Assembly (NCBI GenBank): GCA_963169325.1
Contig: CAUJEY010000272.1
Coordinates: 18,457 to 82,456, forward strand
Origin: Bacteroidota bacterium
GTDB lineage: Bacteria; Bacteroidota; Bacteroidia; Chitinophagales; Saprospiraceae
DNA length: 64,000 nucleotides
Direction of reading: 5' to 3'
Below, piece by piece: positions 40,133-49,367 of the stretch (its first letter is position 1; the number at the start of each line of letters is the position of its first letter). The notes under the pieces were generated by a model that was not told the origin of the DNA, searched no databases, and saw only the letters and a program-made list of their open reading frames with translations. Made by a program: the position numbers and the translations under genes.

Positions 40133-40723
40133 ATGGCAAATGTAAAAGACGCAAACCTCGCCCTCATTTTTAAATGGGAAGGCGGACTAAGTAAAAACAA
40201 AAAGGATGCTGCCGCCAATTTTCCCCGCCCGGCCGGACTGGAATTCCATACCAACAAAGGCATTACCTGGGAGACATTCTCCACTAACGCCCAAAAACTG
40301 GGATATGCCGCCGATCCGGCTTTATTCATCAAAATGCCGGACGATGTCTGGTTAAAAATTTATAAAAAACTGTTTTGGGACGGTATTAAGGGGGATGACA
40401 TCAAGAGCCAGGCCATAGCGGAATTTATGACCGAATGGGCATGGGGAAGTGGCCCGGGAACTGCGGGAAAAAAACTTCAGGAGTACCTGAATACCCACCG
40501 GACGGAAAACCTGTTAAAAGTGGATGGAAAAATAGGTACCAAGACACTGGATGCACTGCATGAACTCATCAAGCAAAAAGGAGAACGAATCGTGTTTGAA
40601 GACCTCGACCGCATGAAAAGAAATTTCCTGAACCAACTGAGCAGTATCAACACTTTCGGTGTAGGATGGTACCACCGGATGGATGATTTCCGGAATTATG
40701 CCGTAAAAATTATTTCAAAATAA
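40133..40723 (+). CDS. GH108/DUF847-like lysozyme or peptidoglycan hydrolase
   Basis: A 196-residue protein of the predicted lysozyme (GH108) family: an N-terminal EGG motif (residues 16-18 in FKWEGGLS) with the catalytic Glu, and a C-terminal peptidoglycan-binding half (VDGKIGTKTLDAL). Phages and secretion systems use such enzymes. There is no signal peptide, so it may be a phage-type or injected enzyme, or reach the wall in another way. No phage genes are nearby. Confidence 0.8.
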   Translation: MANVKDANLALIFKWEGGLSKNKKDAAANFPRPAGLEFHTNKGITWETFSTNAQKLGYAADPALFIKMPDDVWLKIYKKLFWDGIKGDDIKSQAIAEFMTEWAWGSGPGTAGKKLQEYLNTHRTENLLKVDGKIGTKTLDALHELIKQKGERIVFEDLDRMKRNFLNQLSSINTFGVGWYHRMDDFRNYAVKIISK

Positions 40724-40822
40724 TTTTACACAAAAAACCGGATTTTTAAAAAACAATTATTATGGAAAATGCGTTTCTATAAGCAACGAAAATTATTTAC
40801 TCACCATAAAATTGTTGTAATT

Positions 40823-41092
40823 ATGAAATCTGGAAAAGTATTGCTAGGCATTTTTGGAGGACTTGCTGCCGGCGCGTTGCTGGGTATTTTGCTTGCTCCC
40901 GATAAGGGTGAAAACACCCGCAAAAAAATCATTAAAAGGGGAGAAGATTATGTGGATAATGCCAAAGTACGGCTGGATGAAATTGTAGAAGGCGTAAACG
41001 GAAAAATCCAAAACCTCGTTCAGGAAGCCACTAATCTGGCACGGAGGGGAAAAGAAAAAGCCAATTCCGTTAAAGAAGAAGCCATACTGTAA
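40823..41092 (+). CDS. YtxH-domain protein
   Basis: An 89-residue membrane-anchored stress-type protein: one hydrophobic segment (about 5-26; GKVLLGIFGGLAAGALLGILLAP, with the conserved LAP) followed by a charged helical tail. Family members are small inner-membrane proteins of unclear function. ATG 40823 is the first that gives the family N-terminus. Confidence 0.8.
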   Translation: MKSGKVLLGIFGGLAAGALLGILLAPDKGENTRKKIIKRGEDYVDNAKVRLDEIVEGVNGKIQNLVQEATNLARRGKEKANSVKEEAIL

Positions 41093-41120
41093 GTCTCCGT
41101 TTTGACAACCCGGTATAAAA

Positions 41121-41163
41121 AACTTGAGCCATTCCAATACTTTGGGATGGCTCAAGTTTTTTA
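41121..41163. terminator. Bidirectional Rho-independent terminator
   Basis: Arms AACTTGAGCCATTCC and GGGATGGCTCAAGTT (41121-41135 and 41144-41158) pair almost perfectly around an 8-base loop, followed by TTTTTAT on the plus strand and preceded by AAAA. It serves ytxH and, on the other strand, hemE. Confidence 0.88.
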
Positions 41164-41179
41164 TATGTCATTGGGAACC

Positions 41180-42247
41180 TTAGCCGTGCGCATACCGCCA
41201 GGCTTTCACCGCCCCGACAAACGCCCTGACACCTTCCAGCGGCGTATCCGGATACACGCCGTGCCCGAGATTGGCAATATGCCGCCGGCCAAACTGCCGC
41301 AACATTTCTTTTGTTCCCGCTTCAATGGTTTCCGCATCGGCATAAAGACAACAGGGGTCAAGATTACCTTGCAAAATTTTGCTTTCGCCTACCCGGGCCC
41401 GGGCGAAGGCAGGCGGCGTGTTCCAGTCCAGCCCGATCACTTCGCAAGGCAATTCCCCCAGGTCCTCCAGGGCAAACCAGGCGCTTTTGGCAAAAACCGT
41501 CTTCGGTACACCGGGCAGGGCTTCACATATTTGCCGCAGGTACGGTACGGCAAATGCGCGGTAGTGTGCCGGCGGCAGTTCGCCCGCCCAGGAGTCGAAC
41601 AGTTGAAGCAGGTTGGCGCCGGCGGCTACCTGGCCGGTCAAATAAGCGATGGTCGTATCGGTAATTTTTTGAAGCAGTGTATGTGCCAGTACCGGGTTGG
41701 TATACAACATGCGGCGGGCTTTGGAAAAGGTTTTGCTACCGCTTCCTTCCACCATATAAGCCAGAATGGTCCAGGGCGCGCCGGCAAAACCGATGAGCGG
41801 CACGCGTCCGGCGAGCGTCCGCTTGGTCAGGCGCAGGGCATCATATACGTATCCGAGATGTTCTGCCGCATTTTCGCCGGATAAAAGCGCATCAACACCA
41901 GCCTGATTTTCAATAACTTCCGGGAACCGGGGGCCTCTGGCTTCCAACATTTCATAGTTCAGGCCCATGGCTTCCGGCACTACCAGAATATCGGAAAAAA
42001 TGATGGCAGCGTCCACGCCAAGTTCGTCCACCGGTTGCACGGTGGCTTCGGCCGCGGCTTCGGGGGTTTTTACAAAAGTTTTAAAATCCGGAAAATTTGC
42101 CCGCAGGGCACGGTATTGGGGCAGGATGCGGCCGGCCTGTCGCATCAGCCATACGGGTGGACGATCTACCGTTTCGCCGCGGGCAGCGCGCAGGAACAAG
42201 TCGTTTTGAAAAATATCAGGCAATGGAAGCGGAGTTTTGTTTCGCAA
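41180..42247 (-). CDS. hemE: Uroporphyrinogen decarboxylase
   Basis: Enzyme of heme biosynthesis that removes the four acetate carboxyls from uroporphyrinogen III to give coproporphyrinogen III. The signature [12 protein letters not shown] is present near residue 28, followed by the [12 protein letters not shown] strand with the conserved Asp, GFAGAPWT and the C-terminal GHGVYPDTP loop. The length of 355 is normal. It lies 70 bases after the barrel-protein gene on the same strand, so it may share the envelope operon transcript, but the contents suggest its own promoter. Confidence 0.94.
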   Translation of the reverse strand: MRNKTPLPLPDIFQNDLFLRAARGETVDRPPVWLMRQAGRILPQYRALRANFPDFKTFVKTPEAAAEATVQPVDELGVDAAIIFSDILVVPEAMGLNYEMLEARGPRFPEVIENQAGVDALLSGENAAEHLGYVYDALRLTKRTLAGRVPLIGFAGAPWTILAYMVEGSGSKTFSKARRMLYTNPVLAHTLLQKITDTTIAYLTGQVAAGANLLQLFDSWAGELPPAHYRAFAVPYLRQICEALPGVPKTVFAKSAWFALEDLGELPCEVIGLDWNTPPAFARARVGESKILQGNLDPCCLYADAETIEAGTKEMLRQFGRRHIANLGHGVYPDTPLEGVRAFVGAVKAWRYAHG

Positions 42248-42317
42248 AGATAGTTTGATTGGACGTCAGGAATGGCAAAATGGCGGCAGCCTGACCGAAA
42301 ATTGACATGCCGCTGTC

Positions 42318-43676
42318 TCAATCAAACTTATACGATACGCCTGCCCGGATAAACACGGCATCAGAAACCGGCCCATTGGAAGCCTGGCCTTTAGAATAAT
42401 CAGCCCAAACGCCTGCTACCCATCGCGGGGTTTCAAACTCCAAGCCGGCGCCGACACGCCAATGGTTCGATACCCATTCCGATTCCGATTTTACAGGTTC
42501 AAATTCCGGCTTGGATGGGCCGGGTGGAAAATGTGGCGGTTTTTTATCAAAACGGAGACTATAAATGGCCGGCGATAAATGCGTCCAGGTATGCGCGATT
42601 CGTACTGCCGGTTTTACCGGAAAATGAAGCGGTATGGTGTACGCAATACCCAGCGAATATTGTTGGCTGCGCCTGCTGCCTTCAATTTGTGTCAGATTGT
42701 GGCCGGGCTTGGGTTTAGGTGGATATTGAGGAAAATGACGGGGGCCCAAAAGGGTATCGGCATTGATGTCATTTCGCAACCAATCTGCGGAAACGCCGAG
42801 GCGAAGGTTGCGCCAAAAGGCATATTCAGCGCTGACGCCTGCACCAATAAACGGAGAAACGCCCTTTTCACGCGGCGAGGGCAGGCCGACCGACGCTTGA
42901 ACGCCGGCTCTGAACGTCGAAAAATGGTGCGAAACCGGTTTGATCACCGGCGTATTCACAGGCACCGTTTTTATCGCCGCAACCGTTGCCGTTACCGGTT
43001 TGAGTGCCGCTATGTTTACCGGCAAAAGCGCCAACTGATCCATACCGCGTTGCGGATGTGCTAAACCATTTTTTGTTTGGTCGGTTGTTTGCCCGTCCAC
43101 AGGCTGCGGTTGACCGGCAGATTGTTCCGGGGAGTTCATGTTGGCTAAGTCGTCGACGGCTATTGGGTTTGGCTGTGTTACATTTTGCTCCGCTTGGTTT
43201 TGCTTTTCCGCGGTCGATTTCGTTTTTTTCGAAGAGAAACGTCGTGATAAATTTTCCGGCATGGACGCAGTAGTACCGTTTTCCGTTCTTTCCGATTGTG
43301 GCTTTGGCCATGCGGTCAAATCCTGCTGCACAACGTCCACAGGCGCCAGCACTGGTGTAGTTTCTTTTTGCGGCGCATTAACGTCAGCACTCGAATGTGT
43401 TTCCGATCCGGCGCTGTTTTTCTGCAGGTTGGCGATTTGTTCGCGCAACCCGGTATTTTCCCGGTGCATCCGGTACACTTTTCCAAACAACACGCTCACC
43501 GCAATTATGGACGCCGCGGCAGCTGCCTGCCAGTAGCGCATACGCGACGAACGCCCGCTGATACCGGCATCGAAGGCTTCAAGGCGTTTGGATACCGCCT
43601 TCCAGTTCTTTTCCCTGCGCGGAAACTGACCTTCTTCATCGAGCCTCTCGGCAAAATATTTGTCAAAATCGCTCAT
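42318..43676 (-). CDS. Membrane-anchored protein with C-terminal outer-membrane beta-barrel-like domain
   Basis: A 452-residue protein of unusual layout. Residues 1-47 look cytoplasmic; one membrane segment follows at about 48-65; then a short coiled coil (about 69-90), a long Pro/Gln/Thr-rich linker to about 245, and a C-terminal strand-rich domain ending AVFIRAGVSYKFD with the aromatic last residue typical of an outer-membrane barrel. It overlaps the ECF sigma gene by 4 bases (ATGA), which suggests it is the anti-sigma or signal partner. I infer that it spans from inner to outer membrane; this is not proven by the sequence. Confidence 0.75.
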   Translation of the reverse strand: MSDFDKYFAERLDEEGQFPRREKNWKAVSKRLEAFDAGISGRSSRMRYWQAAAAASIIAVSVLFGKVYRMHRENTGLREQIANLQKNSAGSETHSSADVNAPQKETTPVLAPVDVVQQDLTAWPKPQSERTENGTTASMPENLSRRFSSKKTKSTAEKQNQAEQNVTQPNPIAVDDLANMNSPEQSAGQPQPVDGQTTDQTKNGLAHPQRGMDQLALLPVNIAALKPVTATVAAIKTVPVNTPVIKPVSHHFSTFRAGVQASVGLPSPREKGVSPFIGAGVSAEYAFWRNLRLGVSADWLRNDINADTLLGPRHFPQYPPKPKPGHNLTQIEGSRRSQQYSLGIAYTIPLHFPVKPAVRIAHTWTHLSPAIYSLRFDKKPPHFPPGPSKPEFEPVKSESEWVSNHWRVGAGLEFETPRWVAGVWADYSKGQASNGPVSDAVFIRAGVSYKFD

Positions 43677-44239
43677 ATCTTCCTTGAAAATTCAAAGTCT
43701 TCATAAAATATGGTTTTCAAATGTTGCCGCGCCCGCGCCAGGTTGGATTTAGAAGTCCCGACACTGATCTGTAAAGCCTGCGCAATTTCTTCATGCGAAA
43801 ATCCATCTACGGTAAACAAGTTAAACACCGCCCGGTAGGCCGGGGAAAGGCGATCAATCATCGCTAATACCTGTTCGCGAGTCAGGTCTTCCACAATGCC
43901 GGATTCGGCTTCTACATCATGCCAGGCTTGCAGTTCCGTATGCGGGAGGTCGCCAATTTGAGCACGAAACCGGTCGATCGCAGTATTAATAACAATACGC
44001 CGCAACCACAGGCGAAAGGGTTGTTCGCCAGAGAGGTAATGAATTTTGGTAAATACCTTAAAAAAAGCGTCGTTCACAACCTCCTCTGCCGTTTCCGTAT
44101 TGCCGCTATAGCGGCGGGCTACCGTCATGGCATAGTTGTAAAACACGGCAAACAGCCGCTCCTGACTGGACCGCTTGTTCTGGCGGCACCCTTCTATTAT
44201 TTTACCGAGTTCGATATCGTTCACTGTATCAGACTTCAC
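43673..44239 (-). CDS. ECF sigma factor
   Basis: RNA polymerase sigma-70 factor of the extracytoplasmic function type, 188 residues. Region 2 (ANDAFFKVFTKIHYL-type, residues about 40-75) and region 4 with a helix-turn-helix (SPAYRAVFNLFTVDGFSHEEIAQALQ) are present, and region 3 is missing as usual. It overlaps the HExxH gene by 11 bases upstream and the barrel gene by 4 bases downstream, so all are in one operon. Confidence 0.9.
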   Translation of the reverse strand: MKSDTVNDIELGKIIEGCRQNKRSSQERLFAVFYNYAMTVARRYSGNTETAEEVVNDAFFKVFTKIHYLSGEQPFRLWLRRIVINTAIDRFRAQIGDLPHTELQAWHDVEAESGIVEDLTREQVLAMIDRLSPAYRAVFNLFTVDGFSHEEIAQALQISVGTSKSNLARARQHLKTIFYEDFEFSRKI

Positions 44240-44858
44240 GGGAAAAGTTGGAGGTGGGTTGCGTGAAGGTTTGAAGTTCTTTCAGAATAACTTCAAAAAC
44301 GGGGAGATACACCGGATTGGCAGGGCACCAGCGCGGTTTTATTCCGTTTTTTAAACAGAAATAATCGGCAACGATGTCGCCTTGTTGTTCATAGTTAAAA
44401 TCTAAAAAACCCCTCCCCTCCTCTACTGCCCGGCGCAAATGCTCAACTCCGCCATAGTTGTAGCCTTCTACCGTACGCTGCGCCCAAAGCGCCCGGGGAA
44501 TGTACACCGGCCCCAGGTGCTGGTATTGCCAAACGTGCACCATTTCATGAATAAAGTGGGCATCGGAAAGTTTTCCCCAACAATTGATCACATTGAAACC
44601 GACATAAGCGAAATGGTACTGCCGGCAACCGATGTGGGAGCGCTCGTCCACCCGCACTTTGCGATAGTCGACAGCGTCGCTAAAAACGGAGCGGGCCAGT
44701 GCAATTTCATGGAGGGTGAGCCGGCGGGTTCCGTGTTTAAATATGCGGTTGAGCAACAGGAGAAATTCCGGGATAAATAGCAGGCCGGCGAGATGAAATC
44801 CACCTTCCAGTAATTTCCACGGCAGGGTGGCCGGATATGGAAGGAATTTTTTGTTCAT
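44229..44858 (-). CDS. HExxH metal-binding protein, unknown function
   Basis: A 209-residue protein with a zinc-protease-like motif HEMVH (H104, E105, H108) and a later EQQGDIVADYF (about 157-167) that could give the third ligand, as in gluzincin-type minimal peptidases. A hydrophobic stretch lies at about 20-38. Fold and substrate are unknown. Start and stop overlap both neighbours: 4 bases with the permease gene (ATGA), 11 bases with the sigma factor gene. Confidence 0.72.
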   Translation of the reverse strand: MNKKFLPYPATLPWKLLEGGFHLAGLLFIPEFLLLLNRIFKHGTRRLTLHEIALARSVFSDAVDYRKVRVDERSHIGCRQYHFAYVGFNVINCWGKLSDAHFIHEMVHVWQYQHLGPVYIPRALWAQRTVEGYNYGGVEHLRRAVEEGRGFLDFNYEQQGDIVADYFCLKNGIKPRWCPANPVYLPVFEVILKELQTFTQPTSNFSREV

Positions 44859-46153
44859 GAAAAGCGGATGGCCCGAACCGGTGAAATTTTTGACACGACG
44901 TACGAGGGCACCAGCAGAAATACCAGCGTAATGGCCAGCGTGCCGAGATTGATCACCAGCCAGGGCGCCAAATTCAACTCCACAGGCGCATACGCCAGGT
45001 AGTAGTCGGCTTCATTGAGCCGGATGAGGTGAAATTTATCTTGCAGCACACAAAAGCCGACGCCCAGGAGGTTGCCCCAAAACATCCCGGTAATTGTGAT
45101 CACCGCCGCATGATACAAAAACACCTGCCGGATACGCCCGTTCGTTTCGCCGAGCGCCTTCAACACGCCGATCATCGTGCTGCGCTCGAGCACCAGCACC
45201 AACAGTGCCGTAATCATATTGACGATAGCAACGGCCAACATCAAACCTAAAATCACGATTTCGTTATAATCCTGCAATTGCAGCCACTCGAAGATGGCCG
45301 GAAATTTATCCCGAATGCTGACGCTGAGCAAATCCGTGTCCAGTATCTCGTTGTAGATATACTCGTTATAGAGGTCCAGATCGCGCATATCGTCGAGCCA
45401 GACTTCAAATCCGGCTACCTGGTGGTCGTTCCAGCCCAGGAGTTGTTGTACCTGGCGGATATCGCACAAGGCAATTTTTCTGTCGTATTCTTCCAGACCC
45501 GTTTTGTAAATACCGCACACCTGAAACAGGCGCCGGATCTGGTCGTTTTCTTTGACGAAGTAGACGATGAATTTATCGCCCACACCCACTTGCAAGCGGT
45601 CGGCGGTTTGGCGGCTGAGGATAATATCGCGGGAAGGGGCCGTGTCGTTCAGGTTCAGCGGCCGGCCTTCGAGCAGGTAAGGTTTCAGGTTTTCCCAGTC
45701 GAAATCGGAACCGATGCCCTTGAGCAAAATACCCTCAATGGCCGTTTTGGTGCGAATAATGCCTGGTTTATGCGCAAAAACCTGGATGTGGCGGATGCCT
45801 CCTCTGGACGACCGGTCTACTTCCCGGCCTGTTTCGTACCCCAGGATAATTTCCGTTTCCGAGTAAGCAATGCCCCGAACGGTATCCAATGCCGGGTAAA
45901 ACGGCTGGTTTTTTTCGATGGGTTGCGGCTCAAACGACAACGAATAGGCCGTATCTGTTATATGAATTTGCCCCCAAAACTCGAATATTTTCCGGCTGAT
46001 CTCATTTTTAAAGCCGGCAATAAGTGCCGACGCAGCAATCATCACGGCCACACTCAACGCTACCGCCACAATGGCAATACGAATGATAAACCGGGAAAAA
46101 TTCTTTTTTCCGGAAAAAGCAATGCGCCGGGCGATGAAAAAGGGAAGGTTCAA
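44855..46153 (-). CDS. FtsX/LolC-E type ABC transporter permease
   Basis: Inner-membrane permease of 432 residues, related to LolC/LolE, which extracts lipoproteins from the inner membrane for transport to the outer membrane. A membrane segment near 25-45 is followed by a large periplasmic domain and three more segments in the C-terminal third (LGLMLAVAIVNMITALLVLVLERSTMIGVLKALG). The signature ERSTMIGVLKALG is family-typical. No ATPase is adjacent, so it works with LolD encoded elsewhere. It is the first gene of the four-gene overlapping chain. Confidence 0.88.
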   Translation of the reverse strand: MNLPFFIARRIAFSGKKNFSRFIIRIAIVAVALSVAVMIAASALIAGFKNEISRKIFEFWGQIHITDTAYSLSFEPQPIEKNQPFYPALDTVRGIAYSETEIILGYETGREVDRSSRGGIRHIQVFAHKPGIIRTKTAIEGILLKGIGSDFDWENLKPYLLEGRPLNLNDTAPSRDIILSRQTADRLQVGVGDKFIVYFVKENDQIRRLFQVCGIYKTGLEEYDRKIALCDIRQVQQLLGWNDHQVAGFEVWLDDMRDLDLYNEYIYNEILDTDLLSVSIRDKFPAIFEWLQLQDYNEIVILGLMLAVAIVNMITALLVLVLERSTMIGVLKALGETNGRIRQVFLYHAAVITITGMFWGNLLGVGFCVLQDKFHLIRLNEADYYLAYAPVELNLAPWLVINLGTLAITLVFLLVPSYVVSKISPVRAIRFS

Positions 46154-46163
46154 TCTTTTTTAA

Positions 46164-46360
46164 TTTGAAGTTTGAAGTTCGGAGTTTGGAGTTCGGAGTT
46201 TGAGGTTCGGAGTTTGAAGGACAAAAGTACATCCTTGTGCAACTTGTTTGGTTGTCATCGCAACGAAGTTTAATTTTGCCGCCGCCTAAAGAAACTATTT
46301 CTTGTAAAATAATATTCTGCTACCGCAAACTTCAAACTCCGAACTTCAAACTTCAAACTT
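46164..46360. repeat. Inverted repeat of GTTTGAAGTTCGG words around a promoter
   Basis: Left arm 46164-46219 carries four tandem words like GTTTGAAGTTCGGAGTTTGA; the right arm 46327-46360 is the inverse. The 107-base interior holds promoter elements for both flanking, divergent genes. The same words recur at 47638 and 49368. Confidence 0.88.
46247..46278 (+). promoter_or_regulatory. Bacteroidota promoter for tyrS
   Basis: TTTG at 46247-46250 and TAATTTTG at 46271-46278 with a 20-base spacer match the -33/-7 consensus TTTG-N19..21-TAnnTTTG. The start of transcription should be near 46285, giving a leader of about 85 bases that contains the right repeat arm. On the other strand TACTTTTG (complement of 46222-46229) is a -7 candidate for the permease operon. 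Confidence 0.65.
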
Positions 46361-46370
46361 AAGCAAATAA

Positions 46371-47642
46371 ATGGATTTTCTTTCTGAACTCCGCTGGCGC
46401 GGCTTGATACACGAAACCACGCCCGGCGTGGAAACGCATTTACAGAGCGGCATGGTACGCGGTTACATCGGCTTCGACCCGACGGCGCCCTCGCTGACCA
46501 TCGGCAATTATGTACAGATCATGTTGTTGCAGTTCCTCCAAAAAGCCGGGCATCAGCCGGTCGTACTCATGGGCGGCGCCACGGGGCGCATCGGCGACCC
46601 CAGCGGCCGCGATACTGAACGCGAACTGAAAACTATTGACGAACTGGACCGGAATATCGCCCATCAGCATCAGCAATTCGAGCGACTGCTCAATTTTTCG
46701 TCCGATGCGCCAAACCGCGCCCTCTTGCTCAACAATTATGACTTCTACAAAGACATGAGTGTGCTGGATTTCCTGCGCGACGTAGGCAAATACCTGACGA
46801 TCAATTACATGCTCTCCAAAGAAAGCGTTCAGCGGCGACTGGAAACGGGCATTTCTTACACGGAATTCAGCTACCAATTGCTGCAAGGGTATGATTTTGT
46901 ACAGCTACATCAACAACACGGCATCTCCTTGCAAATGGGCGGAAGCGACCAATACGGCAACATCACGGCCGGCATCGAACTAGCGCGTAAAATCACAGGG
47001 GCAAAATTATTTGCCGTCACGACACCGTTGCTGACGAAAGCCGATGGCAGCAAATTTGGGAAAAGCGCCTCCGGCAATATCTGGCTCGATCCCAACCTGA
47101 CCACTCCGTACCGTTTTTACCAGTTCTGGATCAACGCAGCCGACGAGGATATTCCAAAATACCTGAGGTACTTCTCTTTTAAAAACCGGGAAGAAATAGA
47201 AGCGCTCGAAGCAACCGGCGATATCCAACTTACTAAACGGGTTTTCGCAGAAGAAATCACGGAACGAATCCATGGAACTGCTGAATTCCAGGCGGTGCAA
47301 GCCGTATCGCAACTACTTTTCGACCCCAAGGCAAGCGCCGAAACCCTGCACAGCCTGGATGCCAAAACTTTGGGCCAGGTGGCAGAAGAAATTCCATCTC
47401 CGGAAGTATCCAAATCTATGGTGGTAAACCACCTGAGTTTGCTGGATTTGCTCAGCGAGCACACCGGCATCCTGCCCAGCCGCAGCGAAGCGAAAAAGGC
47501 AATTCAAAACAACGCTATTTCCGTTAATAAACAGAAAATCAGCACCATAGATGCGATGGTCACTCCGGAGGATATCCTGCACGACCGTTACATCATGGTC
47601 GAAAACGGAAAGAAGAATAAGTATCTCGTAAAAATAGTTTGA
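46371..47642 (+). CDS. tyrS: Tyrosyl-tRNA synthetase
   Basis: Class I synthetase of 423 residues that attaches tyrosine to its tRNA. The Rossmann core has GFDPTAPSLTIGN (HIGH-like), YDFVQLHQQHGISLQMGGSDQYGNI, and KFGKSASGN (KMSKS-like). The C-terminal S4 domain ends with KYLVKI. The stop codon lies inside the first word of the next repeat. Confidence 0.95.
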   Translation: MDFLSELRWRGLIHETTPGVETHLQSGMVRGYIGFDPTAPSLTIGNYVQIMLLQFLQKAGHQPVVLMGGATGRIGDPSGRDTERELKTIDELDRNIAHQHQQFERLLNFSSDAPNRALLLNNYDFYKDMSVLDFLRDVGKYLTINYMLSKESVQRRLETGISYTEFSYQLLQGYDFVQLHQQHGISLQMGGSDQYGNITAGIELARKITGAKLFAVTTPLLTKADGSKFGKSASGNIWLDPNLTTPYRFYQFWINAADEDIPKYLRYFSFKNREEIEALEATGDIQLTKRVFAEEITERIHGTAEFQAVQAVSQLLFDPKASAETLHSLDAKTLGQVAEEIPSPEVSKSMVVNHLSLLDLLSEHTGILPSRSEAKKAIQNNAISVNKQKISTIDAMVTPEDILHDRYIMVENGKKNKYLVKIV

Positions 47643-47713
47643 AGTTCAAAGTTCAAAGTTTGAAGTTCGTAGGTCCTTCGAACTTCAAACTTCGAACTTC
47701 AAACTTTGAACTT
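47638..47713. repeat. Inverted gene-end repeat of GTTTGAAGTTC words
   Basis: Left arm (about 47638-47668) and right arm (about 47678-47713) carry GTTCAAAGTTTGAAGTTCG words and their inverse. The tyrS stop TGA is part of the word TTTGAAGTTC. Convergent gene on the other side ends one base away. Confidence 0.88.
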
Positions 47714-49339
47714 TTAAAATCTCGCCGTTATCCCACCCAGGATATTTATCCCGTACATCGGGTATGTAAACCAACGTTCGCGGGTATTATTCAGCACATT
47801 GTTGAAATCCAAAAACACGCCGATATTGTCGGTAAAGCGATAGGCGCCACCGAAACTGAGATCAAAAAGGGCATCGCTTTTGCGGGCAACACCTTCCTGG
47901 TCGAGGTAAGGAACGGCGTCGGCTAAAAACACGCCCGCTTTAAGGCTGGCTTTCCCGTCGAGCAAGGTATATACGCCATTGGCGTTCAATTCCAGCCCGG
48001 GCAAGCCCCAGCGGTCCTCTTCGTTGGACAGTTCATATACATTCTGGCTGGCCGTAGCCGTCACCACCAAACTTTTTATAGGGGTAAATTTGACCGTCCC
48101 CTGTATGCCGAAAATATTTGCCGTGTCGTACACCACGCCGAAACGGGTGATGCCAGGCAACCCGGAAGTATCAAAGCGGGTTTGAAACAAAGCCAGATCG
48201 GAGGCTTTGCCATAGCTCACCTGACCCTGGTATTCCAACCAGCCGAGGTTCCCACGCAAGCCGCCATAAAAATTCAGCCAACTCGTATTACGCAGGTCCA
48301 CCCCACGCATCTGAATGAAGGGGTTGTATTCAGAAATGGACCGGTAGGTATTTTTGCGCAAATCGCCGCCTGCGCCGGCAAACACCTGCAGCCCGTCGCC
48401 CCAAAGCCGGAGATTGAGTTCCGCGTCGGGGAAAACCTGAAACTCATCGCGGTTGCTGGCAAAGGTGCCGCCGATCTTGAACCGCAGGAAGTCGGTGTGA
48501 AAAGTAAAATTGGGTTGCAGGTAAATGTTGTTCAGGGTTTGTTTGACGGTATCGTTGTACGAGGTGAAATCGGTGCGAATGGTCAACCGGAGCGGGTGTT
48601 TTTCGGCAAACCATTTCGTTGCGCTCAGGTTCAGATCGAAGCCGGTTTCCTTGTTGGAATAATAGTCGGTGAGCCGGTAAAACTTGGGGGCAATCGAAAA
48701 GTTCAGATCGGCATCGGTGCGTTCGCTGTTGTACAGACGCCCGCCCAATTCGAAGGTTTTAAAATCCTGGCGCACCTGCTCGGGCTGGTATTCCAGCGAA
48801 TCGTGATCGTAGCCGTAGAAATGCACCCGGTCGTAGGTGTAGCCGGCTTTTGCCTCCACGGCGAGATTGTTGTCCAGGTATATATTGCCGTTAGCCAGAA
48901 AGTCATTGTTGAAGAAACGTTGGTTTTCATAAGATTTTTTATTGGCGCTATGGTGGCGGAGCCAAACCTTGCCGTCGAATTTTTCGCCCGGATGATACGC
49001 ATACCCCAACTCGCCATACACCGATGCGGGCACGCCGCCGCCACCTTTCAGGTAGCCGTTATATTCCTTTTCTTTTTTCGACGATTTCATCCCGATCGGG
49101 CGCAATGTGGGCGCTTCATAGGAAATGGCCAGCGGTTTGGGCGGCACCAGATAGTCCTGCCGTTTGGTTGTTGTGTCCAGCGCCGGAAGTGTGGGCGGCA
49201 CGTTGAGTTTATTCGATTCCAATAGCCGGGCATCGAAATCTTTTACGATAGTTGCGCTCTCGGTAGGCAGATCCTTTTGAGCAAACAACGGTTGAGCGCA
49301 TACGCAACACAAGAAGGCGAAAAGCGATATTTTTTGCAT
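47714..49339 (-). CDS. TonB-dependent-receptor-like outer-membrane beta-barrel without plug
   Basis: Outer-membrane protein of 541 residues with a signal peptide (1-20), a short N-terminal region and a barrel rich in alternating aromatic strands, ending GINILGGITARF (terminal Phe). It looks like the barrel part of a TonB-dependent receptor, but no plug or TonB box is seen. It follows the large TPR gene on the same strand, 123 bases away, with a repeat in the gap. It may form an envelope complex with the TPR protein. Confidence 0.75.
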   Translation of the reverse strand: MQKISLFAFLCCVCAQPLFAQKDLPTESATIVKDFDARLLESNKLNVPPTLPALDTTTKRQDYLVPPKPLAISYEAPTLRPIGMKSSKKEKEYNGYLKGGGGVPASVYGELGYAYHPGEKFDGKVWLRHHSANKKSYENQRFFNNDFLANGNIYLDNNLAVEAKAGYTYDRVHFYGYDHDSLEYQPEQVRQDFKTFELGGRLYNSERTDADLNFSIAPKFYRLTDYYSNKETGFDLNLSATKWFAEKHPLRLTIRTDFTSYNDTVKQTLNNIYLQPNFTFHTDFLRFKIGGTFASNRDEFQVFPDAELNLRLWGDGLQVFAGAGGDLRKNTYRSISEYNPFIQMRGVDLRNTSWLNFYGGLRGNLGWLEYQGQVSYGKASDLALFQTRFDTSGLPGITRFGVVYDTANIFGIQGTVKFTPIKSLVVTATASQNVYELSNEEDRWGLPGLELNANGVYTLLDGKASLKAGVFLADAVPYLDQEGVARKSDALFDLSFGGAYRFTDNIGVFLDFNNVLNNTRERWFTYPMYGINILGGITARF

Positions 49340-49367
49340 TTTGTTTATACAGGTTTCCGGTTTAAAA

